DNA of 64,000 nt from Humidesulfovibrio sp. (GTDB taxonomy: Bacteria; Desulfobacterota; Desulfovibrionia; Desulfovibrionales; Desulfovibrionaceae), in assembly GCA_031292175.1 (NCBI GenBank), contig JARLHQ010000003.1:1-64000 (forward strand), written 5' to 3'. Position numbers and translations under genes: made by a program. Shown here in pieces: positions 46,396 to 55,296 of this stretch (its first letter is position 1; the number at the start of each line of letters is the position of its first letter). The notes beneath the pieces are model-generated. The model worked only from the letters and a program-made list of their open reading frames with translations, ran no database searches and had not been told where the DNA came from.

Positions 46396-46794
46396 ATGAG
46401 TCTGTCGCTGGCATTCATCGAACGGATCGCCGAGGAGCGCATCAGGAAGGCCCAGGAGGACGGGGAATTCGACGATCTGCCTGGGCGCGGCCAGCCCCTC
46501 GATCTGGAAGACGACGCCCATGTCCCGCCGGAGCTCAAGATGGCGTGGCGCGTGCTGAAAAACGCCGGCTGTCTGCCGCCGGAGCTGGAGGCCGAACGCG
46601 AGATCCACACCGCACGGGAACTCCTGGAAGCCATGACCGATGAGGGCGAGCGCTACCGCCAGATGCAGCGCCTGAACCTCATGGTCACGCGCCTGAACGA
46701 GACACGTCAGCGTCCGGTGTTCCTGGAGATGGAGCAGACCTATTACGAAAAAATCGTGGCGCGCATGCCTGTGAACCGCACGCGCGCCCGCTAA
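46396..46794 (+). CDS. DUF1992 (DnaJ-C28-like) protein
   Basis: The 132-residue protein matches DUF1992, a domain also found in DnaJ-like protein DNAJC28: ERIAEERIRKAQEDGEFDDL, then PGRGQPLDLEDDAHVPPELKMA and KNAGCLPPEL. It is soluble and helical. The function is unknown; a chaperone-linked role is only suggested by the name of the eukaryotic homologue. A GCGGGC upstream of the ATG is a poor ribosome site. The next gene starts 14 bases later and is probably co-transcribed. Confidence 0.8.
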   Translation: MSLSLAFIERIAEERIRKAQEDGEFDDLPGRGQPLDLEDDAHVPPELKMAWRVLKNAGCLPPELEAEREIHTARELLEAMTDEGERYRQMQRLNLMVTRLNETRQRPVFLEMEQTYYEKIVARMPVNRTRAR

Positions 46795-46808
46795 TGAGAG
46801 GAGTGTCC

Positions 46809-47006
46809 ATGAAACTGTACCGCTATCTGACCGGTCCGGACGACGCCACCTTCTGCCTGCGCGTAAGCGAGGCCCTGAACCAGGGCTGGGAACTCCACGG
46901 CGGCCCAACCCTCGCTTTCGACGGCAGCCGGATCATCGCCGGGCAGGCCGTGGTGAAGGAGACCCCCGGCGAGTTCCACCGCGACATCGACCTCTCCAAG
47001 GCGTAG
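46809..47006 (+). CDS. DUF1737 small protein
   Basis: The 65-residue protein has the DUF1737 pattern KLYRYLTGPDDATFCLRVSEALNQGWELHGGPT. It is cytoplasmic and of unknown function. The ATG at 46809 has AGAGGAG at the right distance; an ATG five codons upstream is less likely. Confidence 0.75.
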   Translation: MKLYRYLTGPDDATFCLRVSEALNQGWELHGGPTLAFDGSRIIAGQAVVKETPGEFHRDIDLSKA

Positions 47007-47013
47007 CCGAGCC

Positions 47014-47442
47014 ATGCGCCGCGACGCCACCATCCTTGCCTTGCCACTGCTGGCCCTGCTGACGCTCCCGGCCTGCAACAGGCCGACCGCTTCCCAGGAT
47101 GCACAAATACAGGAGTTGCGCGACCGGGTGGCGCACCTGGAGCACGAGGGCGATTCCGAACGGGCCCGCTTGGCCGAGGACCTTTCCGCCATGCGCGAAG
47201 ACGTGAACGCCCTGCACGCCTCTCTGGACGAGGCCAACCAGCGTCTGGCCGCCCTCTCCGGCGAGGAGCCTGCGGCCACGGCGAACGTCCGGCCCCACAG
47301 GTCCGCCCACGCGGCCCTGCGCCAATCCCTGCACGAGATGTTCAACGCCTCGCGCAACGCCTTGGACCGCCTGGGCAAGGGGCTGGACCGGACGCTGCAC
47401 CGGACGCAGGACCGCAACGCCACGGACGCGCCCGCAAACTAG
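47014..47442 (+). CDS. Small coiled-coil lipoprotein
   Basis: The 142-residue protein is not recognised. It has a signal peptide with the lipobox LPAC (Cys21), then a coiled-coil region (about 30-85) with a heptad pattern rich in Leu/Ala/Glu, and a basic C-terminal helix (about 100-135). Membrane-tethered coiled-coil lipoproteins of this size often span or link envelope layers. The gene is 7 bases after the DUF1737 gene. No ribosome site better than GCCATG-type context is seen. Confidence 0.6.
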   Translation: MRRDATILALPLLALLTLPACNRPTASQDAQIQELRDRVAHLEHEGDSERARLAEDLSAMREDVNALHASLDEANQRLAALSGEEPAATANVRPHRSAHAALRQSLHEMFNASRNALDRLGKGLDRTLHRTQDRNATDAPAN

Positions 47443-47571
47443 CCGTCTTTTGTCACAAATTCCGCGGTTGATGCGCCCCGCAAGGGCCATGGTGGTGGAC
47501 GAAAGCGCCTCCCTTGGGGCATAGTCGCGCCCGGCCGCCCCTTCAGCCGGACGAGCCTCAAGGAGAATCCC

Positions 47572-50500
47572 ATGCGCTTTCGCGTGTCCGTCCTGTTCGC
47601 CACCCTTGCGCCGGTTTTTGCGCTGGCCGTGTGCCTGCCCCTTTTCGCCGCCACGCCTGCCCGGGCCGATTCGCCCTATGTTCATGGCCTGGAACTCTAC
47701 CGCCAGGGCAAGTACGAGGAGGCCTCAAACGTGCTGCGCGCGGCGCTGCCAAAGAAAACGCCTCCGGCTCCGTCCGGGCCGCAGCTGCCTATGGGCCAGG
47801 CCGGGCAACAGCCGGTGCAGCTTCCCCTGGACGCCCAGGAATCCCCGCATGTGCGCGCGGTGCTCGGCTTCACCCTGCTCCACCAGAACAGCCTCTCCGA
47901 GGCCGAGGAACAATTCGACCTGGTGCGCCGCGATCCAATCATGGAGCCCGTAGGTGTTCTGGGCGCGGCCTGGGCCGCCTATGCCCGCGGGAAAACCTCC
48001 GCCGCAGTGGACCTGTTCAACGATGCCTTGGCCAAGACTACCGCAGCCAAGGCCGAAACGCTGCCGGACATGCTGCGCGAATCCGTGCCCACGGACGCCC
48101 ACCTGGGCCTTGGACTCATCGCCCTGGGCCGGGGCGACCCGCAGGCGGCCTTGAAACAACTGGAGGCTTCGGCCTCCGGCCAGGACATCCTGGGGTCGCC
48201 CAAGGAGCTGTTCCTCGCACTGGGCGATGCCCGCGCCCTGAACAACAACCCGCGCGGGGCCGTGGATGCCTGGGCTGAAGTACCCCGCCGCGCCTCGCGC
48301 TTTCCCGGCGACGCCTCACGTGACGAGCTGGCGCGCCTCAAGACCGCCCGGCTGCAGCAGTCCGGCGGCATGCCCGACGCGGCCCTCGCCCTGTTTGCCG
48401 AGCTGAGCGAAGGGAAATTCTACAAGGCCGAGGCTCTGCAAGGCGAAGCCCGGACCCTGCTGGGCCAGGGGCGCGCCGCCGAGGCCCTGCCTGTGCTGCG
48501 CCGCCTGGTGAACCAAGATCCCAACATGGCCGCCCCCCTGGAGCGCACCATCAGGGAGGATCCCCTGCTCAGGCCCGTGCTCAAGCAATGGGGTCTGGCC
48601 TACTTCCACCGCGCGGACTACCAGGACGCCCTGACCAAACTTTCCCGCTACCTGGACGATGTGGACCCACATGACAACGCCTGCCAGATGGGCGTCGGCT
48701 GGAGCAACCTGCGCCTGGGACATTCCCAGCGCGCGTGGGACACCTTCAGCGACGCCATGCAGCTCAAGCCGGAAACCGCCGCCCCCCTTGTGGGCATGGC
48801 CGCCTCGACCATGGCCCTGGGTCGTCCGGACGAGGCCCGGGGGCTCTTAAGCCGCGCTCTGGCCCTGGACCCCACGAACGCCATGGCCCTGGGCACCCTG
48901 GGGCATCTGGAGCTTTTCCAAGGCAACACGCAGCAGGCGCTGGACAACTTCCGCGCGGCGCTCAAAAGCCGCCCGGACTACGTGGACAGCCGCCTGAGCG
49001 TGGCGCGCATCCTGTTCAATCGCGCCGAGTACGACGCCGCCGCCGCCGAGTTCTTCCGTCTGGTGACCCGGGAAAAAAGCTCCACCACGGGCTGGAACGG
49101 CCTGGGCTGGGCGCGGCTGCGCCTGGGGCAGTATGACGACGCCCTGGCCGCCTTTGCCGAGGCCCGCCGCCTGGACCCCAACCTTCCCGTGGGCGCTTAC
49201 GGCATGGGCATCACCCTGGCCCGCCAGGGCAAGCCCGAACAAGCCAGCCAGCGCCTGGCCGAGGCCATCTTCCTGAACCCGGACTTCGCCGCCACCCCGG
49301 AAGTGCTGGAGCTCATGCGCTCCCGGCCGGAATACTCCGAGCTGTTCCTGGAAACGGGCGAGGCCTACGCGCGCAAACTCTATCCCACCACGGCCGCGCC
49401 GTACCTGGAAGAATACCTGCGCCAGAACCCGAACAGCCGTCCGGGCCGCCGCGCCCTGGCCTGGGCCAGCTTCTGGGCCGGGCAGGAGGACAAGGCCCAC
49501 GCCCTGTTCCAGACCCTCATCACCGTGAACAGTGACGATGCGGACGCCCATCTGGGCGACGGCCTGGCTCTGCTCTCGCGCGGCCATCTGGATCTGGCTG
49601 AACCGCACCTGCGCGACGCCGTGCGCCTTGAGCCAAAGAACGCCCTGGCCTGGCGCGCCTTGGTGCTTCTGCTCTCGCGGCAAGGACGCGACCAGGAGGC
49701 CGTGGCCGCCCAACAGGTGGCCCCGAAATCCCGTTTGGAACGCCTGGACCGCATGAGCGCCAGCGGCTTCGCGGCGATCTCCGAAGGCCGCATGAACGAT
49801 GCCGTGCGTGAATTTCGCCGCGCCGTGGCCCAGGACTCCGGCCTGGCCGCGCCGCACTACGGCCTGGCCTTCGCCCTTGTCGAGCTGGGCGAGTCCCAGC
49901 AGGCGCGGGACGAGCTGCTGGCCGGCATGAATCTTGACCCCGCCTACCTGGACGAGCAGGAACTCTCGCAGCTTTTGACCCAGCACGCGGAGCTGAACGC
50001 CCTGGCCGTGGACCTGAGCTGGAGCCAGCTCTACGCCCTGAATCTGCCCGCCGCGCGTGCCGGATTCGAGCGCATCCTCGGCACCGCGCCCGCCAACATG
50101 GAAGCCCTCTTCGGCCTCGGCGCCACGGCCTACCTGCAGGCCGACTGGCCGCTGGCCGAATCCTGCTTCGACAAGCTGCTGCCCAGCGCGCCGCCTACTT
50201 CCCCCTCCTGGGACAAGTGGTGCCACCTCATGGATAAGCTCGGCTGGAGCGCCTACCATCAGCAGAAGTACGACAAGGCCCTGCACGTCTTCGACTGGCT
50301 GCGCACCTTCCACCCGGACTCCCCCTACGCCGCCGCCCTGGGCGGCATGGGCTGGGCGCTTCTGGCCAAGGGCCAGCCCCAGCAGGCGCAAGGCCTGTTC
50401 ATGCGCTCGCTGAACATCTTCCCGCACAACCTCACGGCCATGCAGGGCATGACCACGCTGCGGAAGGACCCGGAAACCGATGCCGGGGACATGGACGACG

Positions 50501-50772
50501 AGCCTGCGCCGGTGGTCAAGAAGTCGCGCCGGGGCAAAAGCTCCAAGGCCAAGCTGACGCGTGCGGAACGCGAAGTGAAAGATGACGGCGCGGAATCTCC
50601 GGAAAAACCGGGCAAAAAGTCCAAAAAGAAGCACGGCAAAAAATCCAAAGAAGAAGGGACGGCTCAGGAGCCCAAGGCCAAGGTTTCCAAGAAGGACACC
50701 TCGGCTCCAGAAGAGACCGCCTCCAGCGGCTCCAAGAAGAAACACAAGAAACGGAAGCAGAAGGAAAGCTAG
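47572..50772 (+). CDS. Large exported TPR-repeat protein with a Lys-rich tail
   Basis: The 1066-residue protein has a signal peptide (1-32, ending ATPARA) and then tetratricopeptide-type repeats from about 35 to 960, many with the canonical spacing of Ala/Gly/Pro residues (for example LRLGQYDDALAAFAEARRLDPN). The last 90 residues are a highly charged Lys/Ser/Glu tail (KKSKKKHGKKSKEE and similar). TPR arrays usually bind proteins; a role as an envelope scaffold is inferred. AAGGAG precedes the ATG. The gene is alone and ends at a very long perfect hairpin. Confidence 0.8.
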   Translation: MRFRVSVLFATLAPVFALAVCLPLFAATPARADSPYVHGLELYRQGKYEEASNVLRAALPKKTPPAPSGPQLPMGQAGQQPVQLPLDAQESPHVRAVLGFTLLHQNSLSEAEEQFDLVRRDPIMEPVGVLGAAWAAYARGKTSAAVDLFNDALAKTTAAKAETLPDMLRESVPTDAHLGLGLIALGRGDPQAALKQLEASASGQDILGSPKELFLALGDARALNNNPRGAVDAWAEVPRRASRFPGDASRDELARLKTARLQQSGGMPDAALALFAELSEGKFYKAEALQGEARTLLGQGRAAEALPVLRRLVNQDPNMAAPLERTIREDPLLRPVLKQWGLAYFHRADYQDALTKLSRYLDDVDPHDNACQMGVGWSNLRLGHSQRAWDTFSDAMQLKPETAAPLVGMAASTMALGRPDEARGLLSRALALDPTNAMALGTLGHLELFQGNTQQALDNFRAALKSRPDYVDSRLSVARILFNRAEYDAAAAEFFRLVTREKSSTTGWNGLGWARLRLGQYDDALAAFAEARRLDPNLPVGAYGMGITLARQGKPEQASQRLAEAIFLNPDFAATPEVLELMRSRPEYSELFLETGEAYARKLYPTTAAPYLEEYLRQNPNSRPGRRALAWASFWAGQEDKAHALFQTLITVNSDDADAHLGDGLALLSRGHLDLAEPHLRDAVRLEPKNALAWRALVLLLSRQGRDQEAVAAQQVAPKSRLERLDRMSASGFAAISEGRMNDAVREFRRAVAQDSGLAAPHYGLAFALVELGESQQARDELLAGMNLDPAYLDEQELSQLLTQHAELNALAVDLSWSQLYALNLPAARAGFERILGTAPANMEALFGLGATAYLQADWPLAESCFDKLLPSAPPTSPSWDKWCHLMDKLGWSAYHQQKYDKALHVFDWLRTFHPDSPYAAALGGMGWALLAKGQPQQAQGLFMRSLNIFPHNLTAMQGMTTLRKDPETDAGDMDDEPAPVVKKSRRGKSSKAKLTRAEREVKDDGAESPEKPGKKSKKKHGKKSKEEGTAQEPKAKVSKKDTSAPEETASSGSKKKHKKRKQKES

Positions 50773-50794
50773 GCCTTCCCCCGCTCCAGGTTCC

Positions 50795-50850
50795 TGCAAT
50801 CAGAAGGGCCAGGGCCGTGCTCACGCGCGGCCCTGGCCCTTCTGATTGCA
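50795..50850 (+). terminator. 23-bp perfect inverted repeat after the TPR gene
   Basis: The 23-base arms at 50795-50817 (starting TGCAATCAGAAGGG) and 50828-50850 are exact reverse complements around a 10-base loop. It separates the TPR gene from the convergent amidase gene. The stem is much longer than needed for termination and there is no T run. Confidence 0.7.
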
Positions 50851-50898
50851 ACGCGACGCGTTGGCGGACAGTCCCCCGTGCGGAAACCTTTTGGCCAG

Positions 50899-52692
50899 CT
50901 ACTTGACCGTATAGTGCTCGATTTGCTGTTTGTACTCGCCGATGCCGTCGGCAATGCCATTGGCCAAGATGCGCAGATAAGCGTCGACCTTCAGACGCGC
51001 GGCCTCGGTCTTGTTGGTGATGTAGCCCATCTCCACCAGCACAGAGGGCATCTTTGCGCCCATGAGCACATAAAAAGGGGCTTCGCGGTTACCGTGGTCG
51101 GCCACGGTCCACCGGGTACGCAGGGCCGTGAGCCCCTTGTGCTGCACCCCACGCGCCAGGTCCACGCTCTCCTTGATCTTGGAGGTAAGCATGAGGTCGG
51201 TCAGAATCATCTGCAGATCGCTGATGTTCTTGTCGGTCACGGAGTTCTCACGCGCGGCCACGCGTACCTCGTCCGGCGTCCGGGCAAGGTTCAGACTGTA
51301 TGTCTCCAGGCCGTGGATGCCGGGGTCGGTGTTGGCGTTGCAGTGCACGGAGACGAACAGGTCGGCCTTATTGGTGTTGGCCAGGGCGGTGCGCTCCTCC
51401 AGGGACAGAAAGTCATCCGTGGTGCGTGTGTAGAGCACACGATAGCCGCGCTGCTTCAAGATCTTGCCCAGAACGAAGGCCATGCGCAGGGTGATGTCTT
51501 TCTCCTGCAACCCGAAGCCCTGCGCGCCAGGATCCTTCCCGCCGTGCCCGGCGTCGACCATGATGGTGCGCACGGACAGGCCCAACTGCTCCACGAGATT
51601 GGCCGCGAGTTTTTTGCGGTCGCCCACGGGCGAAGCGAAGCTTTTCTTCGGGGCGTCATCCTGTGCAGCCACGGGCGGCGGGGTGAGATCCTTGGCCTTG
51701 GTGGAGCTGAAGGCGTCGATGACCAGCCGGAAGGGCGCCTCCAGGACGGTGACGCGGCAGTCCTTCACCTCGCTGAACTCCATGACCACGCGCATGGCGT
51801 CCGGCCCCTTGGAGGCCACGCGGATGTGCTGCAGAATGCCCCCGGAAACCCGGGTGTCCTCCGCGAGGCCCTCACGCGTGCCCGCGCCAAGAAGATCGAC
51901 GTAGATGCGCCCCGCCGAGCCTTTGCCGCCGCGCTGTTCCAGTAGCCGGTAGCGGTACTTCACGGGGCTGTCCAGATCGAGCACAATCCTTGCGGAGGCG
52001 CTGTGGTTTTTTGGCCGGATCTCCAGCAACTGCGGCTTGTCGGCGGGAGCGTCCCTTTGAACGGCCGCCAGGTCCGGCTGGGATTCACGCACGGACACAT
52101 TTTTTTTCGCGCCGCTGGGCGCCTTCTGGGCGGCGAGACGCTCCAGCTTCGCGGCCTTGGCCGCCAGAGGCGAGCGCGGATAGGTGCGCCGGAGGCTTTT
52201 GAAGTCGGCCTGCGCGCCTTCGGGATCCCCAAGCCGCTCCAGGCGGAGGAGGCCCCGGTGCATCAAGGCGTCCGGCGCGAGCTGGTATTTTGGAAAGCCC
52301 TCGGCGCAAGCTCCGAAACTGTCCGCGGCCTTGGCCCAATCGGTCAACCTACTGGTAAGCTTAGCTATTTCCTGCTGTACCCGGGCCAGAAAAAACGTGG
52401 CCTTGGCCCCATTGGGACCATCGGGGCGGACGGTCTTGGCCCGCTCCAACTCGGTCTCCAGCTTGCGCAGGGCGTCCTTGCTAGGATTCTTTCGGGTCAG
52501 CAGGGTTTGGAAACGACGCACCGGGGCATCGGCGGGGTCCTCGACGGTTTTGGCGACGGTTTTGGCGGAGGAGGCCCTGGCGGCCAGGACGGAACCAGGC
52601 GCGAGCAAACACAGCGCGGACAACAACAGCGCCAAAAGCCAGATCGTCCTGCGCCCTCCGCGCCCCGCGCAACCGTACACCGCTTTCGCCAT
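50899..52692 (-). CDS. N-acetylmuramoyl-L-alanine amidase (AmiC-type, AMIN + Amidase_3)
   Basis: The 597-residue exported enzyme has a signal peptide (about 15-38), a helical repeat-like region (60-200), an AMIN localisation domain (about 225-330, LEIRPKNHSASARIVLDLD) and a Zn-dependent Amidase_3 domain (about 375-590). Metal ligand His383 lies in VDAGHGG; SVHCNAN and the catalytic Glu554 (VLVEMGY) complete the site. It cleaves the lactyl-peptide bond of peptidoglycan during cell separation. The helical region before AMIN is longer than in E. coli AmiC. ATG has GGAGGA two bases upstream, close but acceptable. Confidence 0.9.
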   Translation of the reverse strand: MAKAVYGCAGRGGRRTIWLLALLLSALCLLAPGSVLAARASSAKTVAKTVEDPADAPVRRFQTLLTRKNPSKDALRKLETELERAKTVRPDGPNGAKATFFLARVQQEIAKLTSRLTDWAKAADSFGACAEGFPKYQLAPDALMHRGLLRLERLGDPEGAQADFKSLRRTYPRSPLAAKAAKLERLAAQKAPSGAKKNVSVRESQPDLAAVQRDAPADKPQLLEIRPKNHSASARIVLDLDSPVKYRYRLLEQRGGKGSAGRIYVDLLGAGTREGLAEDTRVSGGILQHIRVASKGPDAMRVVMEFSEVKDCRVTVLEAPFRLVIDAFSSTKAKDLTPPPVAAQDDAPKKSFASPVGDRKKLAANLVEQLGLSVRTIMVDAGHGGKDPGAQGFGLQEKDITLRMAFVLGKILKQRGYRVLYTRTTDDFLSLEERTALANTNKADLFVSVHCNANTDPGIHGLETYSLNLARTPDEVRVAARENSVTDKNISDLQMILTDLMLTSKIKESVDLARGVQHKGLTALRTRWTVADHGNREAPFYVLMGAKMPSVLVEMGYITNKTEAARLKVDAYLRILANGIADGIGEYKQQIEHYTVK

Positions 52693-52842
52693 AGTCCTCC
52701 GGGCAGGACGCGGCAAAAGGCGCACACTCCTGGCCACAGGCATCTTTGCCGAGAATCTATAAAAAGTCCAGATAACCTCGTTGAATTTTTCTCTCCCCCC
52801 CACTGGCTTGACCACCGGCCGGGCCAAGGCTACCACGCGTGC

Positions 52843-54147
52843 ATGCGCATCCCAGAACTGCTTTTGCCCTGCGGCGACATGGAATCCTTGGAAACGGCCC
52901 TGCTCTATGGCGCGGACGCCGTGTACCTCGGCGCGGACGGCCCCAACCTGCGCGCGGGCGCGGCAGGATTCGCCGGGCCGGGTCTCGCGCGCGCCACGCA
53001 TCTGGCCCACGCCGCCGGGGTGCGCGTTTACGTGTGTTTGAACGCCAGCCCGCGCGAGCAGGACATGTCCCTGGTGCGCCAGGGGCTGGAGCAGGCCGTG
53101 GAGGCCCAGGCGGATGGCCTCATCGTGGCCGACACCGGTGTGGCGCGCCTGGCCTTGCGCCACGCGCCCTCCCTGCCCTTGCACGTGAGCACCCAGGCCA
53201 ACACGCGCAACAGCGAAGGCTTGGCCTTCTGGCGCGATCTCGGTGCCGTGCGCGCCAATCTGGCCCGCGAGTGCGCCGCCGGTGAGATCGCCGCCCTGGC
53301 TCGCGCACGGGATGAGGTCCTGCCAGGCTTCGAGCTGGAAATCTTCGCCCACGGCGCGCAATGCATGGCCCTTTCCGGGCGCTGCGCGCTTTCCGTGCAC
53401 ATGGTGGACCGCAAGCCCGGCGAGGTGGGCCGTAGCGCCTGCATGGGCTCCTGCGCCCATCCCTGCCGCTACGAGTACCGCCTGCGCTCCGTGGTGGAGG
53501 AAAGAAAACGCGCGGGGACCGAGGCCTGGGAAGTGTTGGAGCAATGGACCGACGCCCCGCGCGCCCCTGGCGAGGCAACCTGGACGCAATATTTCGCGCC
53601 CCAGGATTTGTGCTTGTTGTGGTTTGCGCCCTGGCTGGCGCGCCTTGGCGTGGATGCCCTGAAGGTCGAAGGCCGCACGCGCAGCTCGGCATATCTGGCC
53701 GTGGCGGCGGACTCTTGGCGCTTTGCCTTGAATTCCCTGGCCACAGACGCTTTCCGCGCGCGCGAGGCCCTGGCCGAACTGCGCCACGCGGCTACGCGCC
53801 CCCTGACTACCGGACTTTTCGGGGCCGACGCCCGGCGCGAAATCCCCGGTCTGGACCGTCTGGCCCCGCGCCGCCAGCCCATGCTGCGCGTGCTTGCGCC
53901 AGCCAAAGACGACGGCTCGGCCTGGCATGTGGAGCTGAAGGGCTCGCTCGACACGAAACGTCTTGAAGGCCTTACCCTCATCCTGCCAGGCCTCGCGCGC
54001 CCCGTATTGCCGCCAGGGAGCTACCGCCTGGAGCAGGGGCCGGAGTCCGACCTGCCGGGACTGCCAGTGGATAAGGCACACCCCGGCATGCGGCTGGTGC
54101 TCTACGCCGCGCATCCCGGCATGCGGCCCGGCATCTTCGCCCGATAG
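52843..54147 (+). CDS. U32 family protein (TrhP/RlhA-like)
   Basis: The 434-residue protein belongs to peptidase family U32, now mostly associated with hydroxylation of tRNA or rRNA rather than proteolysis. Features: PELLLPCGDMESLETALLYG at the start, VYLGADGPNLRAG, and the Cys set GRCALSVHMVDR, ACMGSCAHPCRYEY that probably binds an Fe-S cluster. The C-terminal domain (about 340-434) is an OB-like addition. The start is the ATG after the intergenic region; a longer frame overlaps the amidase gene antisense and is rejected. The ferredoxin gene follows 75 bases later, a plausible electron source. Confidence 0.8.
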   Translation: MRIPELLLPCGDMESLETALLYGADAVYLGADGPNLRAGAAGFAGPGLARATHLAHAAGVRVYVCLNASPREQDMSLVRQGLEQAVEAQADGLIVADTGVARLALRHAPSLPLHVSTQANTRNSEGLAFWRDLGAVRANLARECAAGEIAALARARDEVLPGFELEIFAHGAQCMALSGRCALSVHMVDRKPGEVGRSACMGSCAHPCRYEYRLRSVVEERKRAGTEAWEVLEQWTDAPRAPGEATWTQYFAPQDLCLLWFAPWLARLGVDALKVEGRTRSSAYLAVAADSWRFALNSLATDAFRAREALAELRHAATRPLTTGLFGADARREIPGLDRLAPRRQPMLRVLAPAKDDGSAWHVELKGSLDTKRLEGLTLILPGLARPVLPPGSYRLEQGPESDLPGLPVDKAHPGMRLVLYAAHPGMRPGIFAR

Positions 54148-54222
54148 GTCCAGGAACTTACCGCGCCCCCCCTTGGCAACCGCCTCGCGGCTGGTATACG
54201 GTGGGTGCAAATGGAGGATCAT

Positions 54223-54414
54223 ATGGCTGGCACTGTGACGATAGACGAAGACGAATGCATCGGCTGTGAAACCTGCTGCGAACTCGTCCCCGGCGTGTTC
54301 CAATTCGACACCGGAACCGGCAAGGCCAAGGTCGTGAACCCCACCGGAGCCTCGGACGACGAGATCCAGGCGGCCATCGACGCCTGTCCCGTGAGCTGCA
54401 TTTCCTGGAAGTAG
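54223..54414 (+). CDS. [4Fe-4S] ferredoxin, Desulfovibrio type
   Basis: The 63-residue ferredoxin has one cluster motif CIGCETCCELVP and the distal Cys in ACPVSC, the arrangement of small monocluster ferredoxins of Desulfovibrio. A second cluster motif is absent. GGAGG lies five bases before the ATG. It could supply electrons to the U32 protein or to other redox enzymes; both are inferences. A regulator gene faces it tail-to-tail 53 bases away. Confidence 0.9.
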   Translation: MAGTVTIDEDECIGCETCCELVPGVFQFDTGTGKAKVVNPTGASDDEIQAAIDACPVSCISWK

Positions 54415-54467
54415 CCCTTGGCGGCGGCGGGACGGGCGACGGCGCAAGCCATGCCCGCCCCCGCCTT

Positions 54468-55145
54468 CTATCGGCCCGCTTCCGCTAGGTGCGCCAGCGC
54501 TTCGGCGTCGATCACCCGCACGCGGTTGCCTGAGGTTTCGATGAGTCCCTGGTCCGTCAGCTTTTTGAGCGCGCGCGACAGGGTCTCCGGAATGGTGCCC
54601 AGATATGCGGCGATCTGCCCCTTGGGGAGGTCCAGGGTAAGGGCGTCCGTGTTCTGCGCGGCGCGCAGAAGCAGCAGGTAACCCGCCAGGCGCTCGGGCA
54701 CCTCCTTGAGGCTCAGTTGCGCAATCTGGGTCACAAAGGCCCGTAGCCTCCCGGACAAAAGCGCCATGACCCCGAGGGCCAGCTCCGGCTCGCGACGCAA
54801 CACATCCACAAATCCCTTGCGCGCGATGCTGACCAACACGCTGTCCTCCAACGCCTGCGCGCTGGCCGGGTAGGTCTTGCCCTCGAACACCGGGACCTCG
54901 GCAAAGCTCTCGCCCGCACCAAACACGTTCAGAATCTGTTCCTTGCCGGAAGGCGCGGACCGGTACACGCGCACCTTGCCCGAGACCACGGCGTAAAAAT
55001 GCGTGCCCGGCTGTCCAGCCTCGAATAGCGTTTCACCGACCTTCACCTGTTTGAGTAGCGTGATCTCCACCAGGCTTTCCAGCTGCGCCTTGGGCAACCC
55101 CTCGAACAGCTTGATCCCTGCCAGGGCCTTCAACTCTCTTGTCAT
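54468..55145 (-). CDS. Crp/Fnr-family regulator (HcpR/DNR-like)
   Basis: The 225-residue regulator has a cyclic-nucleotide-binding-type domain (10-130) and a C-terminal winged helix (about 150-215). The recognition helix has PETLSRAL, where the ETLSR resembles the E-x-x-S-R of FNR that reads TTGAT-type half-sites. No Cys is present in the whole protein, so it is not a [4Fe-4S] FNR; haem or another signal is more likely, as in HcpR or DNR. A TGACT-N2-AGTCA palindrome sits 22 bases before its ATG. It is divergent from a membrane polyferredoxin, its likely target. Confidence 0.85.
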   Translation of the reverse strand: MTRELKALAGIKLFEGLPKAQLESLVEITLLKQVKVGETLFEAGQPGTHFYAVVSGKVRVYRSAPSGKEQILNVFGAGESFAEVPVFEGKTYPASAQALEDSVLVSIARKGFVDVLRREPELALGVMALLSGRLRAFVTQIAQLSLKEVPERLAGYLLLLRAAQNTDALTLDLPKGQIAAYLGTIPETLSRALKKLTDQGLIETSGNRVRVIDAEALAHLAEAGR

Positions 55146-55166
55146 GCAGCCTCCTTCACCCTGGTT

Positions 55167-55178
55167 TGACTTTAGTCA
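55167..55178. promoter_or_regulatory. FNR/HcpR-like palindrome TGACT-TT-AGTCA
   Basis: Perfect five-base arms; with flanks it reads TTTGACTTTAGTCATG, close to TTGAC-N4-GTCAA-type sites. It lies in the 151-base gap between the divergent regulator and polyferredoxin genes, well placed to control both. Assignment to the adjacent regulator is inference. Confidence 0.5.
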
Positions 55179-55296
55179 TGGAACGCGAAGAGCACAACAG
55201 GCAGGATGCCGGAAAGCTGGGGCTCCGCCCCCTGGGCAACACCCGAGGACCACGGTCCCCTGGATACCTTGCTTCCAAACGTGAAGGAGACGGCGG

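Noticed and set aside
52693-54447. Upstream extension of the amidase frame across the U32 gene
   Set aside because: The AmiC-type protein has its signal peptide at the ATG at 52692; the extension is antisense to a real gene and is low-complexity.
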